64,000 bases of DNA from Myxococcales bacterium (GTDB lineage Bacteria; Myxococcota_A; Polyangia; Polyangiales; Polyangiaceae): assembly GCA_016720545.1 (NCBI GenBank), contig JADKKK010000004.1, forward strand, positions 124,001 to 188,000. Direction: 5' to 3'. The notes under the pieces are model-generated. The model saw nothing but the letters and a program-made list of their open reading frames with translations. It had not been told where the DNA came from and did no database searches. Position 1 is the first letter of the stretch; every line of letters starts with the position of its first letter. The translations under genes and the position numbers were made by a program. Of this stretch, positions 42,347 to 49,922 are shown piece after piece.

Positions 42347-43372
42347 ATGATTCGTTCGACCCGCCTGTCCCACTCGCTCTCGTCTGCGTGCGTCCTCGCG
42401 CTGGCGTCGCTGGCGTCGCTCGGCGCCTCCGGCTGCGCGGCGAACACGGGTGCGCCGGAGGCCGACGAGGAGGAGGTCGCGTCGATCGAGTCGGCGCTCG
42501 CGCGGGAGAACGGCGGCTTCACGATGGCCGACGAGCGGCCCGACTTCGGCGATGAGGAGATCTCCTCGCTCCCGGCGTTCGACGCGCTCGCTGGAGACAA
42601 GCCGGCCCTCCCGGGGGCCGCGCTCACGTACAAGCTCGTGCTGCTCTGGGGCCACCTGCCGAGCCCGCACGACGCGGACGACACCCAGGTGGTGCCGCAG
42701 AAGATCGACTGGACCGGCTCGGTGTCGGTGGACGCCGGCGTGGTGGGCGTGTCGAGCACGCTCCGCTTCGACGAGAAGGACGCGGTCGCGCCGCGCACGG
42801 AGCCGCGCACCGTCTCGTTCACCTCGCGCACCTACCCGGCGGTGGACGGGCTCGTCCTGCGCGTGGCCGTGCCGCCGGGAGGCGCCAAGCTCCACTTCAA
42901 CACCGCGGCGATGAACGCCGACATCGACCTCACGTCGCTCGCGCGCGACGTGGGCGGAGTCAAGCCGCTGGGTGACGGCCGCAACGGCCTCGCGTGGGTG
43001 GGGTTCCCCGACGCCCCGGGCTGCTCCAACGGGTTCGCGTTCGGCCACTGGTCGCGCGTGAAGCCGGGCCTCGGCAAGCTGAAGGCCTCGATCTACGACG
43101 ACGCGGGCACGCGGATTGGCCGCGCGAAGGGCATCTGGGGCCACGCCAAGCAGGCAGACAAGAACCTCTTCTTCGGCAAGTACATCACGAACGAGGGCGC
43201 GCATAAGGGCCTGTTCGGTGGCACGTATGGCGACGGGTCGCTCGGCGGGCTGTGGGGCAACCGGGCCGCGGGCGAAGGCGGCCGGCTGCAGGGCTTCTAC
43301 AGCGCCGGCTACGACAAGACCGACGCGAAGGGCGTCTGGCTCGGCCGCTGGTCCGAGCCCTGCGCGCGCTGA
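42347..43372 (+). CDS. Secreted lipoprotein with glycine-rich aromatic repeats
   Basis: 341 residues. ATG 42347 follows AAGGAGCCTCCT. The signal peptide ends LGASGC (lipid Cys near residue 30). An acidic linker (EADEEEVASIESALARENGG) leads to a beta-sandwich-like domain with SVDAGVVGVSSTLRFD. The C-terminal third holds short repeats of the form 'GxWGxxxQ...LFFGKYI', 'LFGGTYGDGSLGGLWGNR' and 'LQGFYSAGYDKTDAKGVWLGRW', typical of a beta-repeat surface protein in myxobacteria. No enzymatic motif. Confidence 0.65.
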   Translation: MIRSTRLSHSLSSACVLALASLASLGASGCAANTGAPEADEEEVASIESALARENGGFTMADERPDFGDEEISSLPAFDALAGDKPALPGAALTYKLVLLWGHLPSPHDADDTQVVPQKIDWTGSVSVDAGVVGVSSTLRFDEKDAVAPRTEPRTVSFTSRTYPAVDGLVLRVAVPPGGAKLHFNTAAMNADIDLTSLARDVGGVKPLGDGRNGLAWVGFPDAPGCSNGFAFGHWSRVKPGLGKLKASIYDDAGTRIGRAKGIWGHAKQADKNLFFGKYITNEGAHKGLFGGTYGDGSLGGLWGNRAAGEGGRLQGFYSAGYDKTDAKGVWLGRWSEPCAR

Positions 43373-43397
43373 GCGCCGTCGTCGTAACGTCGACATC

Positions 43398-43437
43398 GGG
43401 CGCCCCGCTCCACGAGCCGGGCGCCCGTAGCGCTTTT
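43398..43437 (+). terminator. Probable terminator after the lipoprotein gene
   Basis: Two self-complementary GGGCGCCC blocks (43398-43405 and 43419-43426) can pair with each other across a 13-base loop; TTTT follows at 43434-43437. It lies between the lipoprotein stop and the convergent TetR stop. Confidence 0.55.
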
Positions 43438-43454
43438 GCTCCGCGCCTCGCCGG

Positions 43455-44042
43455 TCAGTCGACGCGCAGCACGCCGCGGCAGAGGAACGCGTACATCTCG
43501 GCGACGATGCGATCCTGGGGGTAGTCGAGGCCGCGCATGACGACCTGGTAGAACAGCTCCTTCATCGCGCCCAAGGTGAGGAGCGCGAAGATGCGCACGT
43601 CGCCCGGGGCCACGACGCCGAGCGCCTGACCGTCGCGGTAGGCCTCCTCGAGGACGTTGCCCACCTGCTCGTAGAAGTTGAGCAGGCGGCGATCGAGGTC
43701 GGGGTCGAGGCCAACCGCGTCGCTGAGGAGGATCTTCGTGGTGGCGCGGTCCTCGAGCAGCGTGGCGACGATGTTCTCGATGTTCTCCTGGATCTGGGCG
43801 GCCACCGTGCGTGAGGGATCGGCGGGGTCCACCTTCACGAACGCGAGGCCGAGCCGCACGAAGGCGTGGTCGACGAGCTCCTCGAACACCGCGCGCTTGT
43901 CGTCGAAGTACGAGTAGAACGTGCCCCGCGCGACCCCCGCGGCCGCGACGATCTCGTCGATCTTCGCGGCGTGATACCCTCGCCGCGCGAACACCTCGCG
44001 GGCGTGAGCGAGGATCTGCTGGCGTCGCTCGGTCTTGTCCAT
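43455..44042 (-). CDS. TetR-family transcriptional regulator
   Basis: 195 residues. The helix-turn-helix is at the N-terminus: RQQILAHAREVFARRGYHAAKIDEIVAAAGVARGTFYSYFDDK. The C-terminal ligand domain (TVAAQIQENIENIVATLL... FALLTLGAMKELFYQVVMRG) is the usual all-helical fold. Regulators of this type next to acyl-CoA synthetase and acyltransferase genes often respond to acyl-CoAs (FadR/PfmR-like), but the ligand here is inferred only. It diverges from the acyltransferase gene across 291 bp that contain the R2 repeat. Confidence 0.93.
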   Translation of the reverse strand: MDKTERRQQILAHAREVFARRGYHAAKIDEIVAAAGVARGTFYSYFDDKRAVFEELVDHAFVRLGLAFVKVDPADPSRTVAAQIQENIENIVATLLEDRATTKILLSDAVGLDPDLDRRLLNFYEQVGNVLEEAYRDGQALGVVAPGDVRIFALLTLGAMKELFYQVVMRGLDYPQDRIVAEMYAFLCRGVLRVD

Positions 44043-44269
44043 TCGCGTGAGCGGCCGTGTCTACTCGGTCCGGTGTTCCACGTCACGTCCTTGCGGATGG
44101 GCTCTGTGCGCCGCGCCCCGGGGGGGCCGGCGGCGTGGGTCGTTCGGGTGGTCCTCTCGCTGAGTCCGGGCGGCGCGTGCGGCCACTTCCTGAGCGATCG
44201 CGCGCGTATGACGCACGCGTGACAGCGCCGCAGAGTGCCCGGGCCCACAATCACGCCCCATGAACCGGC

Positions 44270-44336
44270 AAGTGAGCCCCGCAGGGGCGAACGAAGGTCG
44301 ATGGCGGGCCCGAGCCTCGGGCGAGGTGTCGCCATG
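44270..44336 (+). repeat. 67-bp dispersed repeat, copy R2 (ends on a start codon)
   Basis: Begins AAGTGAGCCCCGCAGGGGCG and ends GCGAGGTGTCGCCATG; the ATG (44334-44336) is the acyltransferase start. It is 57/67 identical to R1 and 58/67 to R3, gap-free. Hairpins: GCCCC-GCA-GGGGC, CCCGAG-c-CTCGGG and GGCGA-GGTG-TCGCC. A 21-codon frame from GTG ends in TGA, overlapping the ATG as ATGA; an in-frame ATG 12 bases further upstream would add MNRQ. Confidence 0.9.
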
Positions 44337-44966
44337 AAGCGACGGCGTGGCGTCGCGTATTGGTTGGGTCGTGCGTGGCTCGGGGCCTTCGGCTGGCGGG
44401 TCGAGGGCGAGGCGCCGGCCGTGCGCAAGGCCGTGGTGGTGGCGGCGCCCCACACGTCTGCCTGGGACTGGCCATTTACCCTGGCGACCGCCGCGGTGCT
44501 CGGCGTGGAGATGCGCTGGGTGGGCAAGCACACCCTCTTCGAGAACCCGCTCATGGGACGCTTCATGCGCTGGACCGGCGGTCTCCCGGTGGACCGCGCC
44601 AAGACCAAAGACATGGTCACGAAGGTGGCCGACCTGCTCCGCGCGCACGACGATCTCTTCCTCATCGTCGCGCCCGAGGGCACGCGCCGCCGCGCCGACC
44701 GCTGGAAGACCGGCTTCTACTACATGGCCCGCGCGGCCGACGTTCCGGTGGTGCTCGGGTACCTCGACTACGCCAAGAAGACCTCGGGTCTCGGCACGCT
44801 CTTCTACCCGACCGGCGACCTGCACAAGGACATGCGGCAGATTCGTGCATTTTACAAAGATGTCACGGGCAAGCACCCGGAGCGCACGAGCGAGGTCTCG
44901 GTCGGCATGGAGCCGGCGCTGCGCCCCGGTCTCTTCGGGCAGACGCCGCGGTGGGGCACGGCGTAG
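44334..44966 (+). CDS. 1-acyl-sn-glycerol-3-phosphate acyltransferase (PlsC-type)
   Basis: 210 residues from ATG 44334. The catalytic HX4D motif is HTSAWD (His40, Asp45) and the substrate-binding block is APEGTRRR (about 113-120), with GGLPVDRAK between. These identify the LPLAT superfamily, which transfers acyl groups to lysophosphatidic acid or related lipids at the membrane. Upstream in-frame codons (from 44235) run through the repeat R2 and are less plausible; GAGGTG inside the repeat is a good ribosome-binding site for 44334. Confidence 0.88.
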   Translation: MKRRRGVAYWLGRAWLGAFGWRVEGEAPAVRKAVVVAAPHTSAWDWPFTLATAAVLGVEMRWVGKHTLFENPLMGRFMRWTGGLPVDRAKTKDMVTKVADLLRAHDDLFLIVAPEGTRRRADRWKTGFYYMARAADVPVVLGYLDYAKKTSGLGTLFYPTGDLHKDMRQIRAFYKDVTGKHPERTSEVSVGMEPALRPGLFGQTPRWGTA

Positions 44967-45020
44967 CGAGGGCGGGCTCCCGTCGGGTGGCAGCGGCCCG
45001 TCGTAGCAGCGCGCACGCCG

Positions 45021-47357
45021 TCAGGGGGGGCACGTGGCGAGCGATCGAATCCAATCGTCGACGAGCAGCGCGCCTTGGGCGTCCACCTGCCGGGTCGCGA
45101 GCGGCGGCATGCGGCATGCGGCGGGTGCGCGCATTCGCAGGGACAAGAGCGACGTCGCCGGTTTGCTCGGATCGAGGACCTTCGCGCCTGCGACGCCGAG
45201 ATCGCCCGCGACCGGGGTGGCCCCACACATACGGCTGCCGGCCAGGGTGGAGGCGTAGAGGAAATCGAAGTTGCCGCGCGCGGTACCGCCCGGCCGGTGG
45301 CAGTTCGAGCAGTTCGAGTGAAGGTACGAGCGCGCGCGCGCCTCCAAGCTTCCAGCTGAAGCTTCGAAGGGTGGGGGATAGGCCACGAGCGTGGCCGGGT
45401 CGGGCAGCGGTGCCGTCAAGAAGCCCGCGCGGTCCAGCGTCCGGAGCTGGTTCGAGATGCGGTTGGTGGAGGGGTACACGCCGTCGCCGTTGAGCTGCCC
45501 GAGCTCGAGCCCCAGGGAGCGGCCCGCCGCCGCCGTGTGGCAGCGGAAGCAGTCACCTCGGCTCGGGTAGGTCCACGCAGTGGTCCCCACGGTCTTGACC
45601 TTGCCGGCGGGCAGCAGGGTCGCGTCGGTCTCCGTGTCGTTCCACTCGTAGCTGTACCCACCCCACTCGCCGTCGTCGTGGCGAGCGAAGAGGCGAGTCT
45701 CCACGAGCTTGCCAGCGATACGGAAGCTCTTTGCCAATACCGTGCCGATGGGGAAGTCGAAGTCTCCCGACGCCGTGACGGTGATTTTTGCGCCGTCCGG
45801 GATCGCGAAGTAGCGCTCCTTCTCGGCCCCGTCGGACCAAAAGGGGCTGTTCGGCGAATAGGGAATCATCGCAGAGACGGGCAGCTTCGGGTTGCTCTTC
45901 TGGAAGCAGCCCGTGTCGGAGAGCTTCTCGGGAAAAGTGGTGGTCGCGGGTGGTCCGGGCTCTTCGTCGATCGCGTACACCTCGTTCGTGTAGGCGAGCA
46001 AGTAGACCTCCTTCGCGTCGTCTTCCACGATCGCGACGACGGGCTCCAGGGGGAAGTCCGGGACCTCTTGCGTCCACGACGCCACGCCCGTGGCGGGATC
46101 GGTGCGGAGCGAGAACAGCTTGCTGAGCACGTCGGCGAAGAGGACCTGTCCGACGCGCCCCGGCATTTTCGCGCCGCGGTAGACGGGGCCGCCGACGATC
46201 GCCACGGCGAACGCGTCGGCGTGGGGGAGCGAGACGATAGGGTCCTCGAGCCCCGCGGTGCTGCAGGTCGCGCCCGGCGGGAAACACTCAGGGCCCTCGC
46301 GCCGACTCCACCCGTAGTTGCCCCCCGCCACGACCTTGTTGAGCTCTTCCCAGGTGTCCTCGCCGACGTCGCCGACCCACACGTCCCCCGTCACGGAGTC
46401 GATGCTGAAGCGATAGGGGTTTCGGAAGCCGTAGGCGAACGTCGCCGGCTCGCCGCCCCCGGCCTTCCACGGGTTCCCGTCCGGAATGGAGTACGCGTTT
46501 GGCGGGCTCGGAGTGTCGACGTCGATCCTCAAGAGTTTGGAGAAGAAGGTGTCCTTGCGTTGCCCGTTGCCGAGCGGGTCGTTTTGCCCGCCCCCGTCGC
46601 CGAAGCTCGCGTACAGGAGGCCGTCGGGGCCGAAGTGCAGATCTCCCCCGTTGTGGTTCGAGGCTGGCTGCTCGAAGGGCCCCAGGACGATCGTCGGCGG
46701 CCCGAACGTGACCCCGTTGTCGGTGGACCGGAGGCGCACGATGAGGGACTCCATTCCCAGGACGCCGGCGCGCGTGTAGGACACGTACGCGAACCCGTTC
46801 TGGGCGAAGCGCGGGTGGAACGCGAGGCCGAGCGCGCCACCCTCGCCCTCCGTGTCCGTGTCGGGGAAGGTCGCGACCACGGTCTTCGAGGTCGCGCCCG
46901 GCCCGGCGACGGAGACGAGCCTGCCGCCGCGCTCGAGGAAGAAGAACCGCGTTCGGTCGCCCGGGATCTGGGCCATCGCCAGGGGTTCGACCAGACCCGC
47001 GCTCGCGAAGACGCGTGTCAGGCGCAGCGAGCGGGTCGGCGCGGCGGGCCGGGTCGGCAGCCGGCACGTGGGGTTCGCCGGGCGAGCGTCGAGGCCGAAC
47101 GGCGCACGCGTGGGGCCGACCGCGCCGTCGCTCGTGTCGGGCTTGGCGTCTGCGACCGTCGCGTCAGCCGCGTCGGCCGCGTCGGAACCGGGCGGCGTCA
47201 CCGTCGCGTCGGTCACGGCGCCGCCCTCGGCCGCGCCGCCGTCGCCGCCGCCCGGCGCGGTGTCACCGCACGCGCCCGCCGTGCCTGACGCGACGACCGC
47301 CGCGAGGAGGGGGCCTGCAACCCGAAGACCGGCACGTCGGTGAGCACTCGCCCGCAT
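45021..47357 (-). CDS. PQQ-type sugar dehydrogenase (GSDH) lipoprotein fused to cytochrome c-like C-terminus
   Basis: 778 residues. Signal peptide with lipobox GTAGAC (Cys30), then an Ala/Asp linker. The beta-propeller begins at LRLTRVFASAGLVEPLAMAQIPGD and shows FHPRFAQNGFAYVSYT, NHNGGDLHFGPDGLLYASFGDGG and YGFRNPYRFSID, all typical of soluble-type glucose/sorbosone dehydrogenases. The C-terminal 300 residues have two CxxCH haem-c motifs (CFRCH and CSNCH) in a 'conserved hypothetical / haem' domain. It probably oxidises a sugar or alcohol outside the inner membrane and passes electrons to its own haems. Confidence 0.85.
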   Translation of the reverse strand: MRASAHRRAGLRVAGPLLAAVVASGTAGACGDTAPGGGDGGAAEGGAVTDATVTPPGSDAADAADATVADAKPDTSDGAVGPTRAPFGLDARPANPTCRLPTRPAAPTRSLRLTRVFASAGLVEPLAMAQIPGDRTRFFFLERGGRLVSVAGPGATSKTVVATFPDTDTEGEGGALGLAFHPRFAQNGFAYVSYTRAGVLGMESLIVRLRSTDNGVTFGPPTIVLGPFEQPASNHNGGDLHFGPDGLLYASFGDGGGQNDPLGNGQRKDTFFSKLLRIDVDTPSPPNAYSIPDGNPWKAGGGEPATFAYGFRNPYRFSIDSVTGDVWVGDVGEDTWEELNKVVAGGNYGWSRREGPECFPPGATCSTAGLEDPIVSLPHADAFAVAIVGGPVYRGAKMPGRVGQVLFADVLSKLFSLRTDPATGVASWTQEVPDFPLEPVVAIVEDDAKEVYLLAYTNEVYAIDEEPGPPATTTFPEKLSDTGCFQKSNPKLPVSAMIPYSPNSPFWSDGAEKERYFAIPDGAKITVTASGDFDFPIGTVLAKSFRIAGKLVETRLFARHDDGEWGGYSYEWNDTETDATLLPAGKVKTVGTTAWTYPSRGDCFRCHTAAAGRSLGLELGQLNGDGVYPSTNRISNQLRTLDRAGFLTAPLPDPATLVAYPPPFEASAGSLEARARSYLHSNCSNCHRPGGTARGNFDFLYASTLAGSRMCGATPVAGDLGVAGAKVLDPSKPATSLLSLRMRAPAACRMPPLATRQVDAQGALLVDDWIRSLATCPP

Positions 47358-47406
47358 CCGGAGAGGCTTTCACGGAGCGCCTGCGTGGACAACGCGTATT
47401 GCGGTG

Positions 47407-48519
47407 TCAGTAGGGCGCGCGGTTGATCGTGAAAGGCTGGGGCGCGGTCGACGACACGGTGACCTGGATCGGCTGCGCGGCGCCGCCGGGCTCGACCTCC
47501 ACGCGGAGGATGTTCTGCTCGGCCCACGGTCGGTCCATCCGCCACACGTGCCCGTCGCCCATGAGGTGCAGCACCGGCTTCCCCCACGCGCCCACGGCCG
47601 CTCGGTAGCGTGTCATGAAGGGCGCGTGGTTCGCTGTGGGTTCGGCGTGCGCGAAGAGCACCATCGCGTACGCGGAGGCGCCGTGCAGCGCGAGTTGGGT
47701 ATCGATCCACGTGGCGTCGTCGGCGAGCCGAGTCGCCCACTCGGCGGCGTCGTGCACGCGCCCACCGACCAGGTTGATCCCGATGAACAACACGCCCTGA
47801 TCGACCCACGCGAAGTTCTCGTCGCGCGTGGCCTGTCGAGCCACGACGGGCGCGGCAGGCCAGAGAGACTCGAAGCGCCCGAAGGAGCCGGTCCAGTAGC
47901 CCCACGCGGTGTCGGGGTCGGCGCAGTCGTTCCACTCGTTGTCGCCGGGGATGATGAACGTAGGCGCCGTGAGCGCGCGGAGGAAGCCCGCCACCTTCAG
48001 GTACACGGCCTGGTCGCACGCCGTGGACCCCGACTTGATGTCACCGACGTGCACCATGAACGAGGAGGGGCTCAGCATGTTGTGGGCGACGATCTGCGCC
48101 TGGAGCGTCGGATCGTCGGCGGCGGTGTAGGGCACGTCGCCCATCACCGAGAAGACGACGGGCCTCGGCGGCCCAGCGTCGACGACGACGTCGGGAGCCG
48201 CGTCTTGGGCGTCGAGGGCGGCGTCGGGGGTCGCGTCCGGGGCTGCGTCCAGGGCATCGGGCGCGTCGGGGGCGGCGTCGGAGGCGCCCGGGCCCGCGTC
48301 GCGCGAGCCGTCGGTCGGCGCGTCCGCGGGCGCCGGCGCGTAAGCGTCGAGTGGAGAGGGCGTCACTTCGGCGGCGTCCGCGCCGCCCGGGGCAGGGAGC
48401 GGCTCCTCCGTTCCGCACGCGCTCGGCGCGCCGAGCGCGACGCCCAGCACCCCAGCCCACCCCCCAGCCCACCCCCCAGCCCACCCCCCAGCCCACCCCA
48501 ACGCGCGTCGACGGTTCAT
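47407..48519 (-). CDS. Calcineurin-like metallophosphoesterase lipoprotein
   Basis: 370 residues from ATG 48519, preceded by AGAGGTCCT. The signal peptide contains four tandem GWAG units and ends GAPSAC (Cys35). A long Asp/Ala/Pro linker (about 40-120) follows. Metal-binding motifs are VMGDVPYT, VHVGDIKSG, IPGDNEWND, LFAHAEP and LMGDGHVW. These correspond to the GD...GDxxD...GN/D-E...H...GHxH pattern of metallophosphoesterases, with GDGHVW in place of GHxH. The substrate is unknown; it is probably exported and lipid-anchored. It is separated from the sugar dehydrogenase gene by 49 bp on the same strand. Confidence 0.78.
   Translation of the reverse strand: MNRRRALGWAGGWAGGWAGGWAGVLGVALGAPSACGTEEPLPAPGGADAAEVTPSPLDAYAPAPADAPTDGSRDAGPGASDAAPDAPDALDAAPDATPDAALDAQDAAPDVVVDAGPPRPVVFSVMGDVPYTAADDPTLQAQIVAHNMLSPSSFMVHVGDIKSGSTACDQAVYLKVAGFLRALTAPTFIIPGDNEWNDCADPDTAWGYWTGSFGRFESLWPAAPVVARQATRDENFAWVDQGVLFIGINLVGGRVHDAAEWATRLADDATWIDTQLALHGASAYAMVLFAHAEPTANHAPFMTRYRAAVGAWGKPVLHLMGDGHVWRMDRPWAEQNILRVEVEPGGAAQPIQVTVSSTAPQPFTINRAPY
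48451..48498 (-). repeat. 12-bp tandem repeat x4 in a signal peptide
   Basis: Unit CCCAGCCCACCC on the plus strand, four perfect copies, coding for GWAG repeats in the hydrophobic core of the metallophosphoesterase signal peptide. Confidence 0.85.
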
Positions 48520-48698
48520 AGGACCTCTCGTGAGCCCTCGCGAGCGTAGCACCGCCCGGCGCTTGCGTCGCGCGTCGCGCGAACGAGCCTGGAGGCCTGC
48601 TACGGTGTGCGTATGCGTCTCACAGCGCCTGCGCTCCGCACGACGCGCGGCTTCGCGCGCGACGAGAAGCTCGCGCCGGCGGTCGGGATCGGTGGGTC

Positions 48699-49910
48699 GT
48701 GAACGACGAAGGCACTCCGGATCGCGCAGCCCGCGCACGCCTGCCGGCGACCGTGCTGCTGCTTGGCCTCACGAGCTTCCTCACCGACGTGGGCACGGAG
48801 ATGGTCTTCCCGCTGCTGCCCGCGTTCGTCGCGGCCCTCGGCGCGAGCCCCACGTTCTTCGGACTCGTCGAGGGCCTCGCCGACGCCGTGGCGAGCCTCC
48901 TCAAGCTCGCCGCGGGCGCGCTCGTCGACCGCGCGCCCGCGAAGAAGCCGCTCGTGCTCGTGGGCTATGGACTCTCTGCGCTCGTGCGTCCGCTGATGGC
49001 GCTCGCCACCGCGCCCTGGCACGTGCTCGGCGTACGCCTGGCGGACCGCGTCGGGAAGGGGATCCGCTCGGCGCCTCGCGACGTGCTCCTCGCGAGCGCC
49101 GTCCCCGCGAGCGAGTCTGGGCGCGCGTTCGGCTTCCACCGGGCGATGGACCACGCCGGCGCCGTGGTCGGACCGCTCGTCGCTGCCGGCCTCCTCGCGT
49201 CGGGGCTCTCCGTGCGGAGCGTGTTCTTGTGTGCGTTGGTCCCCGGAGCGCTCTCCGTCGTCGCGGTCTTGGCCCTGCGCGAGCGCGCGAGCCCCGGCGG
49301 GGAGAGCGCGCCGCAGGAGGGAGCGCTCCCCTCGGAGACCGCCGCTCCGAGCGCGCCCCGGCTGCCGACGCGGCTGCGCGTCGCGCTTGGCATCTTGGGG
49401 GTCTTCGCGCTCGGCAACTCGTCCGACGCGTTCTTGCTCCTCCGAGCGCGGGAGTTAGGCGTCTCGCTGGCGTCGCTGCCGCTGCTCTGGACGGCGCTTC
49501 ATGTCTCGAAGCTCGCGAGCTCGGCGCTCGGCGGCGATCTGTCCGACCGGGTGCCGCGGGCGCGTCTCATCGTCGCGGGGTGGCTCGTCTACTCGGTGAC
49601 CTACCTTGGCTTCGGGCTCGCGACGCGACCGTGGCACGTGTGGGGCCTCTTCGTGGTCTACGGCACCTATTACGGCCTCACGGAGCCCGCGGAGAAGGCG
49701 CTGGTGAAGGACCTCGCGCCAGTGGCCCTGCGAGGTCGCGCGTACGGCCTCTACCACTTCCTGGTGGGCATCGCGGCGGTGCCCGCCGGCGTGCTCACGG
49801 GGGCACTCTGGCAGGCGCGCGGGCCGCTGACGGCGCTCGGCGCGGGCGCCGCGCTCGCTGCCGTCTCCGCGGTGGCGATGATGGCGTGGGAGCGAGGGAG
49901 GCCGCGCTGA
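48699..49910 (+). CDS. MFS transporter
   Basis: 403 residues from GTG 48699. About twelve hydrophobic segments are seen. The first (LLLGLTSFLTDVGTEMVFPLLPAFVAALG) and the inter-helix loop VRLADRVGKGIRSAPRDVLLA are characteristic of the MFS subgroup related to quinolone and tetracycline-like exporters (YfmO/'MFS_1'). The centre has a cytoplasmic Glu/Ser loop (ERASPGGESAPQEG). The substrate is unknown. It converges on the HAD nucleotidase gene with a 12-bp gap. Confidence 0.9.
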   Translation: MNDEGTPDRAARARLPATVLLLGLTSFLTDVGTEMVFPLLPAFVAALGASPTFFGLVEGLADAVASLLKLAAGALVDRAPAKKPLVLVGYGLSALVRPLMALATAPWHVLGVRLADRVGKGIRSAPRDVLLASAVPASESGRAFGFHRAMDHAGAVVGPLVAAGLLASGLSVRSVFLCALVPGALSVVAVLALRERASPGGESAPQEGALPSETAAPSAPRLPTRLRVALGILGVFALGNSSDAFLLLRARELGVSLASLPLLWTALHVSKLASSALGGDLSDRVPRARLIVAGWLVYSVTYLGFGLATRPWHVWGLFVVYGTYYGLTEPAEKALVKDLAPVALRGRAYGLYHFLVGIAAVPAGVLTGALWQARGPLTALGAGAALAAVSAVAMMAWERGRPR

Positions 49911-49922
49911 TGCGCGGAGCCG

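Noticed and set aside
44235..44333. A longer N-terminus for the acyltransferase, starting in or before the repeat
   Set aside because: The same extra residues appear in frame before the unrelated esterase gene, showing that they come from the repeat; the ATG at 44334 has the better ribosome-binding site.
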